The notes under the pieces were generated by a model. The model searched no databases. It saw only the letters and a list, made by a program, of their open reading frames with translations, and was not told the DNA's origin. Shown in pieces: positions 11,310 through 23,400 of a stretch of DNA of 64,000 nt; position 1 is the first letter of the stretch, and the number at the start of each line of letters is the position of its first letter. The stretch lies in assembly GCF_001540865.1 (NCBI RefSeq), contig NC_033621.1, forward strand, positions 9,460,355-9,524,354, written 5' to 3'. The position numbers were made by a program, and so were the translations under genes. Source of the DNA: Ananas comosus. Its lineage: Eukaryota > Streptophyta > Magnoliopsida > Poales > Bromeliaceae.

Positions 11310-11835
11310 CACTACAACAAAAACGGTATATAGCGACACTTTTAAATATCGGTATAGGTCAAAAAAGTGCTGCTCGCTAAATTTACCGACACTTTTGAAA
11401 AGTGTTGCTAAATGTGGGGTCGCTAGATATATAGTGACAATTAAAGAGTGTTGCTATAATCTAAAATAGTGCTGCTAATTTACTAATATTTATTTAAGCA
11501 TCTAGCAACCGCCGGAACTCTACCTCGTTGGCTGCGGTGGCGGAGGAGGACGAGAGGAAATGATCTTGGTCTAGAATTTCAGTCGATTGAGTGAGGAAAG
11601 AAGGGAAAATGATAATCGATTTTTCTTTTCTTTTTCTTTTCTTTTTCTTTTCTGTTTGTAATCGGGCCGAATGGGCTAAGTGGAGTGGGTTGAGTAGAGT
11701 ACCCTTTTATTTTTAGTTGGATTGGACTTTATATTTAGGCATTAGTAGGATTTTTTTTTAAATTTTGGCATAAATGTGACACTTATACAAAAGTGTCCCA
11801 AACATGTGTCGCTATAACTTAATTCTGTTGTAGTG
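11310..11835 (+). mobile_element. CACTA-type MITE, copy 1
   Basis: Starts CACTACAACAAAAACGG and ends CTGTTGTAGTG, with TSD AGT on both sides (11307-11309 and 11836-11838). Subterminal words such as GCGACACTTTT, AGTGTTGCTATA and GTGTCGCTATA repeat near both ends, as in CACTA elements. It has a GC-rich inner segment near 11505-11560 and no transposase, so it is non-autonomous. Confidence 0.9.
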
Positions 11836-12286
11836 AGTTTAGAAACTAAATCAAAGCATTATTGAAAGGTCATGACTCCAGAGTAATTCGAATTTAATGA
11901 CTTGAGAACTAAAATAAAACTCGACTTACCTTTGTGCAACTAATATATAGCTCAATTTACCCAATATCTTAATTTCCAATGGTGGACCTATTAGAGTAGG
12001 AAATTGGACCCCTCCATCTCTCTTTTGCTGTATGGATCAGCACAAAACTAATAATCAAACTTCTATGATTTTCTAGATAATTAATCCGTGTATCCTTTGA
12101 CTGAAACCTACCTATCAGATTCCGTGTAAGTCAATAAAATATAATCAAAGCATGCATCCACAGCTAGTATGTATCCTTGTGGGTATTTCTATGGAAGTTA
12201 TTAGAGGTCAAATGTTCAATCCTTGAACCTTGCAACGACCACAGGTCTTGTCGTCTGAGGTTTTTCTAAGAGAAAGGTAGCGTGTT
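11836..12286. other. No gene seen
   Basis: Spacer between two CACTA MITEs. Nothing coding was recognised. Confidence 0.4.
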
Positions 12287-12778
12287 CACTACAACAGAAT
12301 TAGGTTATAAGAACACATTTTTAGAACATTTTTATATAAGTGTTTCATTTATGTTAAAATTTTTTTTTAAAAAAACTATTAAGACCTAAATATGAAGCCC
12401 AATCCAATCAAAAACAAAAAGTTCTTCTACTCAACTAACCACACCCAGCCCACTCGACCCGATTACAAAAAAAAAAAAAAAAAAAAAAATGATTATCTCC
12501 CCTTCTCCTCCTCCGCCGACGTAGCCGACAAGGTAGGGTTCCGATGGTTAGGGTTCGGCTGCGAGGATCTCGCAGGGATGGTAGAGGACTACGATCGCCA
12601 GGTATCCCTCCGCCATAAGTCGCTGGAGGAGTGTGTGCTAAACATTAAGACGGCCCTACCTATAGTGATCCTACATATAGCAGCACTTTTAAAAAATATC
12701 GGTAATTTAGCCAGCAACACTTTTTTTTACCTGTACTGATATTTAAAAGTGTCGCTGTACACAGTTTTTGTTGTAGTA
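12287..12778 (-). mobile_element. CACTA-type MITE, copy 2 (inverted)
   Basis: Starts CACTACAACAGAATTAGG and ends TTTTTGTTGTAGTA, with TSD GTT at 12284-12286 and 12779-12781. It is inverted relative to copy 1. The interior diverges and contains a poly-A run (near 12470-12489) and a GC-rich block, CTCCGCCGACG, near 12510. Confidence 0.85.
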
Positions 12779-13590
12779 GTTATTTGTTTTTTTTTTTTTT
12801 TTCATAAATAAACTTAAAGGAAAGCAACTAGCATTTAAATGTTGAAACCCCCAAATACCAACCATCAAGTCTTCTGCCACTTGCACTAGGGACAATGAGT
12901 GTCGTTCTTGAGGTTGCAGATTTGATTCTCACTTTTTCTTTCAAAAGATAGTGTCTCATAGCTTAGGTATTAAAATATGTACTAGAGGATTCGGGTAGGG
13001 GTCTGACAAACTAAAAAAATAAAAAATAAAAATCTTGCACTTTCTTGGCGAGGCAGCTGCTCACAAACATCCTGAAAAATTTTTAAAAATAAGATTACAA
13101 ATAGAAATAATGACAAAAAAAAAATTCTTTACTGGATGTTCATGTCCAAGATTCAATTATTTTGTGATTACAACATAAAAAAATGTGATATCCCAAATCA
13201 AAAGAACTTAATTAGTACAATAATAAAGGAAAAGAATCACCGGAAATGAGCATAGCGAATAACTAATTTTGAAAGAATTTGTTGGGGGTCAATTCACACA
13301 TTAGTGCATTTTAGACTTTGTTGATAATATTGCTATAGCTGGTTATGCTCTTTTGTATGACATGGTCGATCATAGAATTCATAAGACTCTTAACTCGAAG
13401 CTGGAGAGTGAGGATCTGAAGTGCCCAATTTGGATATTGAAAAACCAAATTGATCTTTTATCCAGTTTGATGAGTTTTCAAACAAAAACTATGCGCATTA
13501 TGTACTTGAATTAGATTTTTTTTTTTTTTTTTTTTTTTTTTAACGAATAAGTTGCAATCTATTTCAATATACTTAATCGCTCATAAAAGA
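12779..13590. other. No gene seen
   Basis: AT-rich, with poly-T runs near 12788 and 13520. No family was recognised. Confidence 0.4.
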
Positions 13591-14312
13591 CCGGATTGGT
13601 AGCTATTGTTAGATTTTTGGTCACACGTACTTTTGTTAGATATTTGGTCCATTATTATGACCTACATGATCAAATTAAAAAAAAACTAAACTTAATATTT
13701 GAATTTGAAAGGGCAAAATTACCAAATTATTTACCCACTCACTGCAATTGTAATATAAAAATCCACAGCCACCCTTCCTCTTTCCTTTATTCTCTCTCTT
13801 CTCTTTCTCTTACTAGAAACAATGATCCACCATTCTTGGAGAGCTCCAAGCTTGGGATTGATCTTGTTCGAAGCTGGGAAATAATGAGGAACTTCAAGAA
13901 GAAGCTCTATAAGGTTGAAGGCAACCCTCTCGACCCGTTTCTTCCATACTTGGAGAAGACAGGTGAGTTTGTAATTTTAGGGTTTGGATTTTAGGATTTA
14001 CCCAACGGAGATTTTTTAGTTTAAACGTTGGTAGAACCATTTTTAGAATTTTCTTTGATTGAGAGATCAAGTCCATCTTTTTGGAGGAGAGTTTAGCAAA
14101 GGTGGAGAGTATCACTGAAAAGAATTTGATCTTCCATTTGTCCATTGTTTTCTTAGATTTTATAGTATATTTCATAGTTATTATTAAACTAAATGGATTT
14201 TAGTTGCATGCTAGCAAAAGTACGATTTTGATCCCTTTGCAAGACAATGAGACTTTGGATACTTGCATGCATGTTTAAAGAGAACATAAGAAAATAGTTA
14301 AACATGTGTGGC
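13591..14312 (+). mobile_element. Probable LTR fragment (promoter/leader part)
   Basis: A TATA-like AATATAAAAATCC (near 13753) is followed by a CT-rich leader and a segment near 13830-13870 that resembles the leader of the gypsy LTR at 53.2-54.9 kb. It is truncated on the right by the LTR that starts at 14313. This is a weak similarity call made by eye. Confidence 0.35.
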
Positions 14313-14937
14313 TGTAGCATACTAGACTATTGCAAATTACAGTGTCATAGAGAGAGGAATAATATTTAATATTACTATGGAGGTTTTGGCAGAGTTTAGA
14401 GAGCTTGAAGTGTTTTCGAGGCCTAATTGGCACGAAAATGGACTTCGAATTAATTAAACTAAAATCTGGAAAAACTGTAGTTTTGACATTATTTACCAGT
14501 GCTAATTGTGGTGTACTAGAACTCAGCTGAGGCTGGGTTAGACAGCTCTCGAGTGTTGTGGAACTCAACTGGGTACCGGTATTGATTCGGTGTGTACTTG
14601 AATACAGTAGAAACCTGCAGAATCCAACATTCAGATTCTGTGGAACTGGATACCTGGTATCGGAACACTTGTGCTCAATTTCGTGTATCGGTACTTAAAG
14701 ATGCAGAACCTATTTTCGAGGTTGTAATTTCTTACTCTTTGAGGGGCCTAAGTGGATATTGTTTCAACATGCTTTAAGGCCCTTCACTCCTCTTATCTCC
14801 CTTCATTTGGAAGGTGCAAGAGAAGAGAAAGATGTGAGTTTTCTCCTCTTTTCCATAGATTTTTTCCTCCAATCTCTTCTAATCTTTAGATTTTTTCTCT
14901 TTTTCTTCATCTCCTCCTCTATGGATGCTTACACTTA

Positions 14938-15338
14938 GGGCATGTTTGGTTCATGATTGAAATAGGAATGGGAAATGGAATTGGATTGCTTTGGAATGGA
15001 AAATGGAATGACGAATCATCCAAAAATGTTTGGTTCATTATTGGAATGGAAATCGGAATGAAATTTTAAAATTTTTTAGAGAGGGTTTTGATTAAGAGAG
15101 AGAAAAGTGATGAAGGGAGAGGGGATAGGTGTTGATGAAAAAGAATTTTGAATAGTTTACTTTGGAATGAACCAATTCGGAATTCAAAGCCGGATTGGAT
15201 TATAAATGGATTTGGTCATTCCCATTCCGGAGTGGAATGAAAATCGGAATCCGATTTCTATAAAACAAACGGCAACAATCGGAATCAATGAATTCCATTC
15301 CGATTCCATAGTCTAAAATAGGTGAACCAAACATGCCC
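14938..15338. mobile_element. Tourist-like (PIF/Harbinger) MITE
   Basis: Ends GGGCATGTTTGGTTCA and TGAACCAAACATGCCC are perfect reverse complements. The TSD is TTA on both sides (14935-14937 and 15339-15341). It is 401 bp long and non-coding. The GGNATGTTTGG-type tip with a TTA TSD is typical of Tourist MITEs. It sits inside the gypsy LTR and therefore post-dates it. Confidence 0.9.
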
Positions 15339-16356
15339 TTAGAGTTTGAAATAAGGATTAGACTTGAAGAAGAGAGTTATTTGGAGCCCTAGATTTCAAC
15401 CTTAACATTTCTAAGGAAGGATTGGGGTTTTGATAAAGATTAGTAATCTTTCTTCATCCTCTCATTGAGAGATTCATGAAGATTTTGGTAGAAAACTTAA
15501 TTTTGTAGAAACTAAGATTTATTTTGAAATTTTCAAATGTGGGCTTTTGAGTTGAAATTGATGAGTGTAGAACACTCTTATAGGTTAGAATTGAATCCCC
15601 ATTGCTTTGATTTGGAGCTTGGACAAGATTTTTTTTTATGTAAGGTATTTTTCACTTATTTTTCTTGTGATTTTTTTTTGAATTTCGTGGTGACCTTTTT
15701 GGAAGCTTGTAACTCCTTGAAAATTTATTTTTAGGTTACAAGAAATGAAGGGGGCAGCTTTGATTGGAGGAATGATCAAGTCTTGATGACTATCTGGTGG
15801 GTTCGATCTCACCGTAATTAGTGAACTCCTATGTTTTCTATAGTTTTATAGGGTTTTATAAATGTTCTAGCATGCAATTCATGATGTCATTGAATTTATG
15901 AGCATGTGGTTTGGCTACTTCTTGCATGATGACTTTCATTCTCTATGTAGTAGATGCATATGTAGTAGAGTACATGCATGGCATAGTACATGAGTTTGGT
16001 TGATAGTTATACATCTCATTTGAATGTGGCATGAGTAGTTTATTCCTATTTATATTATAGTGGAGTTAGGATATATGTGGCATATAATTTTTATGCACGA
16101 GCTTCATAGATAGGTAGAGTCATCTACTTGATTGAGACATGCATATTTTATCTTCGATACTTATTATAATTAAGATGAAAAGTGTAGTTCATGCATGTTA
16201 GAGATATGTCGTGATAATGGTAGGAATTCTCCTTTAAACAAGTTGAGGCATTGAATATGACATATGTGACATTGTATCTGACCTAGTGTTGAAGATTGAG
16301 ATTCCATACTTTAGACATGATGATTGAGATTTTGTCTTTTAACATGACGCATATGA

Positions 16357-16496
16357 CTGACTGTCCCTAGAGCAAGTGGCAAAGGGTTTGGTGGTTGGTA
16401 CCCGAGACCCAGGTTCGAATCCTAGTTGATTCACATTTCTAGCTAAGTTTATTTCTAAATGAAATAAACGAAGCGGGTAGCGAGCTACCTATCTCT

Positions 16497-16533
<37 letters not shown>
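16357..16533 (+). mobile_element. tRNA-derived SINE (copy 2)
   Basis: Better preserved than copy 1: an A-box-like TGGCAAAGGGTTTGG, a perfect Pol III B-box GGTTCGAATCC at 16412-16422, and a poly-A tail of over 30 bases. It is flanked by a perfect 16 bp TSD, AACATGACGCATATGA (16341-16356 and 16534-16549). It is inserted in the downstream part of the gypsy LTR. The long clean tail and intact TSD suggest a young insertion. Confidence 0.93.
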
Positions 16534-16536
<3 letters not shown>

Positions 16537-17449
16537 ATGACGCATATGATTACGCTTGCTTGCTCTTATGCTCATTCACATATACTTGTAAGGGTCGATC
16601 CCTACAAGCCAGCACTTCGGAGTTTAGCCATCACGACACCATGCTCGCCCATTCGGGATTAGGTGCCGAAGTGGGACATTGTGAGGGTTCTAGAGGAGGA
16701 ATGTTGACTACCATGGGACTATTAAGCACGGCACAAGCCCGGACGCTACCTTGTGTATATCCCTGACGATTAGGTAAAATGTTAAATGTACTTGATATTG
16801 GATATCACGACTAGTTGATGTACATATGATAATTAGATATACATGTTGGTTTTTTATATGCTTTTATACCTGAAAGTAGTAGAGCTATATACATGTTGAT
16901 TGATATAGTTGCATAGAGACATGATAGTAGTAGAGCTACTTCATTTAAGTTATTTATTTCTGCTTTTCATTTTCCCAGTTATATTATTTATACTTCAGTT
17001 GATCTAGTGGTGTATTTTGCCCCTCTCGGCGGCTTACCCACTGAAATTATTCTCTAATAGTTCTTACCCCTATTGGTTGTTGGTTTAATTTCAGAGCCGT
17101 CCACAACAAGAGAGGTTAGGGACTGCGACAAGGAAATTGCGTCTTGCTAGTGCATACCGGTCGAGTGCTTAGAGGTGGACTTGAGGCATCTTTCTCTTGG
17201 TTTTTTGTTGTGAGAGGTGTACTAATATATTTGTAGTGACCACTTTGTGGTTACTATTTTTATTTTAATTTAGTTTATGTTCATATGTTCTTATCACCTT
17301 GTTTAGAATGTGTACATATCTCCTTTTCCACATTGTTTGTTGTGGACACCTTGTGTGCATCGGGAGGGGGGTGTTACCTTGATCACATGGCGTATCTGTG
17401 CATATGCCAGGTAGGCTTCTGTTGGAGTTCAGAGCATGACAATTTATAT

Positions 17450-17461
17450 TAGTATCAGAAC
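17450..17461 (+). promoter_or_regulatory. Retrotransposon primer-binding site (tRNA-iMet)
   Basis: TAGTATCAGAAC lies eight bases after the LTR end and matches the usual TGGTATCAGAGC with two changes. It fixes the orientation of the element and the right LTR border. Confidence 0.8.
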
Positions 17462-17764
17462 CTAGGGTTGAGTCTCAGTGGACCTATAAACCTTGGGCCG
17501 GTTTGGACTATAAGAACTAGGAACGTGAGAGACGAGATCTTTTATGCCTATTGGTGAAAGTATCATGATTAGGTCATGTCTATCACTACAAAGAGTTGGG
17601 GTTTGATTGAAGTGGTAACATCTCCTATTTCCTTCGATGGTTTGGTTGGCAGCCGACAACGTGAAATCGAAAAATAATTGAGCATACTTCCTTGACTTTA
17701 GCATGATTTGGATTTACTTTATGACTAGTAGGGATACGCTTAGCGTGGATTGTTCTAACCTAGC

Positions 17765-19052
17765 ATGTTAGGCTGGTTGCAGTTTGTGATGCCGACGATG
17801 TGCTCTATCTTGGCCGAAGCAACCAAGACGAAGATATTCGCAACCATCGGATCCTGCGAGGACCGTGAGTTAAGAAAGCAGCTGGCCATGCTAGCCGACA
17901 TGGCGGAGCGACAATCGTCTGCAATGCGCAAACAAGCCAAGGCTTTACGCCAGCAAGAGGGAAGGATGAAGTGGCTAGCGGACTTATTGATCTTCACCAC
18001 TAATGCAAATAGGAGGAGCGGTGGCGACCCCCAAGTCGGTGACGCCGAACTCTTCTCACTCTATCTCGAGCACTGGGCTCGAGGAGGAGGTAGTGCTAAC
18101 ACCGCCAGTTCAGTCTTCACCGGCGAGGACAGTGCTACCGACTACAGTGTAAGGAGCCGAGCGGGATCGACTTATGGCTCGTTTGAGAGAGTTTCGAAAA
18201 TCTAAGCCTTGAACCTTTGATGGAGAGAAGGCATATTATTGGATTGTGGAGAAGTGGATTTTTCACATGGAGAAGCTTTTCCATGACACTTTCGTGGAGG
18301 ATAGAGATCAAGCGTGGTTGGCTACACACCATCTTGAAGGTGACGCTTACCAATGGTGGACGAATATCCATGATGATCCCAATACGGATACGGCTGCAAT
18401 TACTTGGACGAGATTCAAGGATATGCTCGCGGTGACATACTTTGCCACGAGTGTGAAGAGATGGATGGAACCGGACCTTCGCAACTTGCGATAGGGGGAT
18501 AAGACTTTGGCGGAGTACGCAAGGGAATTCACAAGATTATTGAATTGTATTATGCATGTAGTGAGGAATGATGAGGATGAGGCCCGTATGTTTGAGTTGG
18601 GCCTCCGACCATGGATATTTCGGTTAGTTCAGCCTTTATACCTTCAAACCTATCGGGAGGTAGTGGACTACACCTTGATAGTGGAAAGGGACGCGGAGAT
18701 TGCAAAAGAGGAAAGAGAAGCCATTGATCGATCAAAGGATAAGAGACAAGCGGTCGAGGGTGCGAATAGCAAGCCTAGCTTGAGGAGGCCGCCGAAGCAC
18801 CCAAGGAGCCAGTCGCAAGGACATGGCTCATCTTCTTATCATGGAGCACCTGACCGTCGACAACTGTCATGCTGCATGATTTGTGGTGGTCCTCATGTAC
18901 CTTTGCAGTGCCCTCAGCGTGGAGGCAAGTACTACCAGTGTGGCCAGGAGGGCCATTTTCGATTTGAGTGCTCGAGAGGTTCTTCATTGACATCATCAAT
19001 AGCATTAGCACCGGCTTTCCTGAGTCACGGCCAGGGGACTCCACCCACATAA
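17765..19052 (+). pseudogene. Ty3/gypsy gag, broken
   Basis: The N-terminal part (17765-18200) is helical and charged. Then comes a gag core in another frame: MARLREFRKSKP, a TGG-to-TGA stop near 18207, then YWIVEKW...DQAWLATHHLEGDAYQWW, and a CAG-to-TAG stop at 18492-18494. It resumes as TLAEYAREFTRLL. A basic spacer leads to a zinc knuckle that reads YYQCGQEGHFRFEC near 18950. The first Cys of the CX2CX4HX4C knuckle has become Tyr. The frame change near 18190, two stops and the damaged knuckle show a dead gag. The element is cut off at about 19147 by another LTR, so no pol follows. Confidence 0.8.
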
Positions 19053-19146
19053 TCCCAGACAGCATGACCACCAGCCACGATACTATGAAGGGTCACGACA
19101 GGCACTTAGCGAGTGTATGTATAAAACCCAGGCGAAGAATGCATCT

Positions 19147-21185
19147 ATCACGCCCCAACACCGCCGATTTGGTTGGTTCGGGCGCGCCGACAGGCCGCTG
19201 AATAGACAGAGCCTTCTCTATCCATCCAAGGCTCCACAAAATAAGTACATTGAAATTCACATAGGAAAAATAATACCATACAGTTTTGCACAAGGATATA
19301 TCACAAAAGCAAGAATGTCAACCTAACTATTACAACATTGGACATTCACATATTACATACACTTTTCACTTCACATACATGTGTTCTTTCTCCAAATACA
19401 ATCACATTTCCAAATTATATTTACATACTTTTGCTTGTACATAGGGCAACCTAAACTGGGTGACCCTGCTATCTAGGGTGCGACGCCCACGCCTCGGTCC
19501 GGTGCCGCTCCGCAAATAGTAGCTCTGCAACAACAGGGAGTGAGAACTAAAAGAAGTCCTCAGTGGGTTTGGCTGCCAACCTCGCCGACTTTCCCACTAG
19601 GTCGAATAAGGCATAGTAATACAAAACGAGATAGCAATGCAATATATAAGCAAATGAAAATGTAGTCCACCACTACTAAACATACAATATGCAACAATGA
19701 CTACTACTATGCCTTACAATAAGAAATGAATGTCATGGTCCAATATATTCAACGGTGTCCCTCACACACTCTTGATCGAATTCATTCTTGACCCAATCGG
19801 GGCTTCTCACAAGACTAATCCCAACTCACAAGAATATTATGATCGACCCCGTACACACAAGATGTAATCTCACTATGCTCACTATCTACATGAGATGCAA
19901 CAATACAAGTAGCATAGGGTATAATATGGTCAATCAACTTTCTCTTTTCTCTTTGACCCAATCATACCAGCTAATCCGAAGGTTGACCCCAACTCACAAC
20001 CAATCCCACAGATGAGGAGACGCCCGCTACACTCATCGGGGACCGTCTGCAGGGTAGCTACGCTAACTCAAGGGTGACCACTCCGGAGCTCACTACTTGA
20101 GGTGTCGCGACCGCCAACAAGCCGACAGACGCTATGTGAGTATGATCCAATCTTCTAAACTTGAGGATTCCCTACCAACTAGAGGTAACAACACTCGGGG
20201 ATCTACTAATCTCTAGTATGGTCCAGAGGATCTATTTCAATCCTTCGCACGCTCAATAACATCATAGCACTAGATGTTACGCTACATATTCACCGACCTA
20301 ATCTTTTCCACATGTACACTTGAGAATTTACTTGACTCATGTAGCGTGTATCAATAGGATATACAAACACCACACTATGTGGACACAAGCAACTATGCAA
20401 TGTTTTATAATGATATGGTAACTCAACATAATGCCACGATGCAATGACCTAATTTCATATTCATACTTGAGGCTTTCTTAATTCATGCCATATCCCTCTC
20501 ATGCACAATACGTTATGCCCAATCCATGGTTCTATCACAAGGTTCACATTCAACATCACAATGACAACCAATGTATCATTTATTTTAATATCCACAATAT
20601 TTTCTATATCCAATCCACTAGTTTTTTTCCTCTACTAATTCAACATGTCACTAGGGTTCATATGTCAACAAAAATTATGCATCCTAATTTCCAAGTCATT
20701 ATCACAGTTATTCATTTATACATCATAGGAGATATGCAAGTTTCTATAACAAGAAATACTTGAACCCTATCACACATAATCAATACACATATATATGCTC
20801 AAAAAGAGAATTAGACATAGGGAGAAATTCTGCAACTATTTCGGAGAGCACCACTCACCTTCGCTAGTTACCAATTGCAAGGATTTCCAAATAATTTGAT
20901 TTCCGACGCTGATTCGTCTCGACCCAAGCCTAACGAACCAAATTTCACAAATCTCTCAATCAGACGTCGTAACCTCGTCGTAATCCAAAACGAAGTTGTC
21001 CTCCGCATCGAATTATCCTTCAATTAAGGTTTTACAAGATCAATTTGATTCAAAACCTTTTAGAGACAAAAGCCTCAATTCTTACCCTAGGTTTCATGAA
21101 TTCTCAAGAGCACAAAATCTATGGTAAACCTTTACTCAATCTTGTTTAGAATTACATGAAGATCTCAAATACACTAAGCTACCGT
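19147..21185 (-). mobile_element. Gypsy LTR, - orientation, truncated
   Basis: Begins TATCACGCCCC, the reverse complement of the LTR tail GGGGCGTGATA seen at 24160. It shares a series of blocks in the same order with the + strand LTR at 21.5-24.2 kb, e.g. GATTTCCGACGCTGATTCG near 20900 against the reverse complement of GGAAATCGGTGAGCG near 22508. The two are facing copies of one LTR family. The upstream third is missing because a repeat begins at about 21186. Confidence 0.7.
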
Positions 21186-21490
21186 TTGGTTCGGGGTTAA
21201 GGAAAAACTAGTTATTTCAGGGATAGGGTTAAGTTCAGGGTTAAGGTGGGGTTAGAGTATTTTTGTGTTTGGTTGGGGGTTGGAGTTAGTCAAGAATAGT
21301 GAAAAATAGTGTTTGGTTGGAGTATGTGGGATAAGAAGGATGGTGGGTTATTATGAATAGAAAATAGTATTTGGTTGGGGTTTGGAGGGGTTAGGTGGGG
21401 TTAGCTAACCCGGGATAGCCCATTTGAGGTGGGATTAGCTAACCCTACCCATTTTTGGGAGTGTTTGGGGATTAGCTAACCCGGTGCACA
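21186..21490. mobile_element. Non-autonomous element rich in GGGTTAG words
   Basis: Starts near TACCGTTTGGTTCGGGGTTA and holds many GGGGTTAG words plus the palindrome GGGTTAGCTAACCC-like near 21398-21410. A relative begins in the third intron of the b561 gene (CCATTTGGTTCGGGAATTAG near 36385). Borders are approximate, and no TSD was found. Confidence 0.4.
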
Positions 21491-21715
21491 ATACTTAACA
21501 TACTAAACGAGAAGGTTACATCATTTTAGTTCGGCAGTACTTCTGTAATATACCGAACTTCTACAATTATGAAGTTTCGGTGGGAATTAGCTTAAGAAGC
21601 TAATTAAATAAGTTCCAACGAGGTTTGGAGAGCATTCGAGTGCTTTTGGTGCAAACTAGACGCGAACACGGGCTCGAAGAGATGAAATCTGCCTAAGTTG
21701 CAGATTTTGCATTGG

Positions 21716-21986
21716 GTACCGGTACTGGGATTGGGTACCGGTACACAATGCGAAGGTTGGAAATATAGGCTCTTGGGAATTGAGGTACCGAGGCTTGGGT
21801 ACCGGTACTAAGTCTGGAAATTTTGTATTGGGTACCGGTACGCGGGGTCGAGTACCGGTATGCCATATAAATGTTAGATTAAGGGGATTTCGAGTTTTTG
21901 AGGAAGTGAGCTCATGCACTAGTACTGGGTGGTGGGTACCGGTACTGGCAGCCCGAGTACCGGTACTCCAATCTGAGTACCGGTAC
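21716..21986. repeat. Cluster of seven GTACCGGTAC palindromes
   Basis: Seven exact copies plus one variant (GTACCGGTAT) in 271 bp. Flanking bases extend some copies to longer palindromes, e.g. TGAGTACCGGTACTCA. They lie upstream of the LTR TATA box. Confidence 0.95.
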
Positions 21987-22043
21987 TCAGCCTGACAGTG
22001 TGCTGATTTTGAGAGGTAAATGTGTAATTTCAGTGGGAGACTT

Positions 22044-22053
22044 TTATAAAAGG
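22044..22053 (+). promoter_or_regulatory. LTR TATA box (probable)
   Basis: TTATAAAAGG lies about 60 bp downstream of the palindrome cluster and just upstream of a pyrimidine-rich leader. This is the expected place for an LTR core promoter. Confidence 0.55.
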
Positions 22054-23204
22054 GTCCCCAGCCCTTTTCCTCTGCAGAAACACATACACACACACACACA
22101 CACACGTATAGATAGAGAAAGAGAGTGGAGGAGCTTATATATCTCTTTCCCTCTCTTCTTCCTCTTCTCCAATTTTGAGATTTTGATGGAGATTGAGCTC
22201 AGAAACGCGTAGAGGACGGTGGATCGAGCCCTCGGGCGCTTGGAGGCTCAGAGTGCTTCCAACTCGAGGTTCGTTTTTGGGTTAAAAGTTTAGGATTTGG
22301 ATTAAATCCTTTGAAATGAAGTTCTAGAGATCCCTAGATGATTCTAAAGTAGTTTACTTGAGATTTCTCCAGGGATTTGGGATATTCTTGAGGAAATGAG
22401 AATCTAGGGTTAGAATTGGGGATTTTGGAGTTTTAAGGTTTTGAACCAAATCGATCTCCTAATTCTCTAATTGAAGGATAGAGGAGAGCCCCAAACAACC
22501 GTAAGTTGGAAATCGGTGAGCGTTCGGTGGTCAATTTCGAGGACGAGCCGAACCAGACGATGTTGGCCAAGGGAGTCAGATTGCAAGTATCTACAAGCAA
22601 TCAGAAGCATTATGAGGTGGGTTGTGCTTCATCGAAGTGACTAGGTCGTTTTCATGCCAAAGGAAAGTATGGCTTTATTATTAATGCATGCATGTAATGG
22701 TAGATTATTGATTAAATGAGTAGGCATAAATTGTATGCTATTTAGGATAAAGTTTTTACCATTGGATAAGAATTGGATGAGTATATAGGCATGTGGAACA
22801 TATAGAATATATGTATGCCTAGGTATGGTTATTGAAAATAGGTCGGTGAACTCTAGAAAAATTAGAGAACTCGACAGTTGGAAACAAGGACTAGATGTCA
22901 TAAATCCTAGGTGTGGACATCTAGGATAACAAATAGCATGACTAGACGTGGAACCTAGTGTCATTGAACATAGGTGGAATATTGAACCTAGAGTCGGATG
23001 AATCTAGGTGAAAGAATATAGGACCTAGTGTTGTTGAACCAAGGTTATGAAATATAGTGGTATTGAATCTAGCGTTATTGAACATAGGTTGGAAAACATA
23101 GCGGTAGGATAACCACTAGGACATGAGAACATAAACCTAGAAAGGTGGACCTGGAAAAGGACGGATGTGCACATCCAGTGAACTTGATGGTCTTGGTATT
23201 GGAG

Positions 23205-23400
23205 CTTCGGCGTGTGCGGCGATTTAGCAGCCGGGCTTGATACCAAGGGGGTGCGTGCGGCAATTTTGCCACCCGGGGACTTAAGCCATTGTCTGGCGTG
23301 TGCGGCGACTTCGCCGCCGAATGGCTAAGTCAGGTAAAGGATTACACCACTCGGTTGCTTAAACCATGGTTTGGCATGTGCGGCGATTTCGCCACCGGCC
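23205..23400 (+). repeat. Degenerate hairpin repeat in LTR
   Basis: The unit (G)GCGTGTGCGGCGATTTCGCC recurs four times with drift, separated by blocks ending in GGCTAAG. One copy contains GCGGCGACTTCGCCGC, a 7 bp perfect stem with a 2 bp loop. No coding role is evident. Confidence 0.7.

Larger units (their letters stand above)
14313..17441 (+). mobile_element. Ty3/gypsy 5' LTR (~2.5 kb net) with nested elements
   Basis: Starts TGTAGCATACTAGAC, which aligns with TGTAACACACTGGAC at other LTRs in the window, and ends GAGCATGACA. A primer-binding site follows eight bases later. Subtracting a Tourist MITE and a SINE leaves about 2.5 kb, matching the related LTR at 21.5-24.2 kb. The upstream part has a worn GTACCGGTAT motif (about 14575). 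The downstream part shares the block CTTGTAAGGGTCGATCCCTA (near 16590) with the LTRs at 44-45, 53 and 55 kb. Confidence 0.75.

Noticed and set aside
12392..12739. 115 aa frame
   Set aside because: Lies within a CACTA MITE and includes a poly-Lys run from a poly-A tract.
16357..16533. tRNA gene
   Set aside because: Perfect B-box but no anticodon arm or acceptor pairing; poly-A tail and TSD show a SINE.
21656..22105. 149 aa frame ending in a cysteine/valine repeat
   Set aside because: Translation of palindromes and a CA microsatellite in an LTR.
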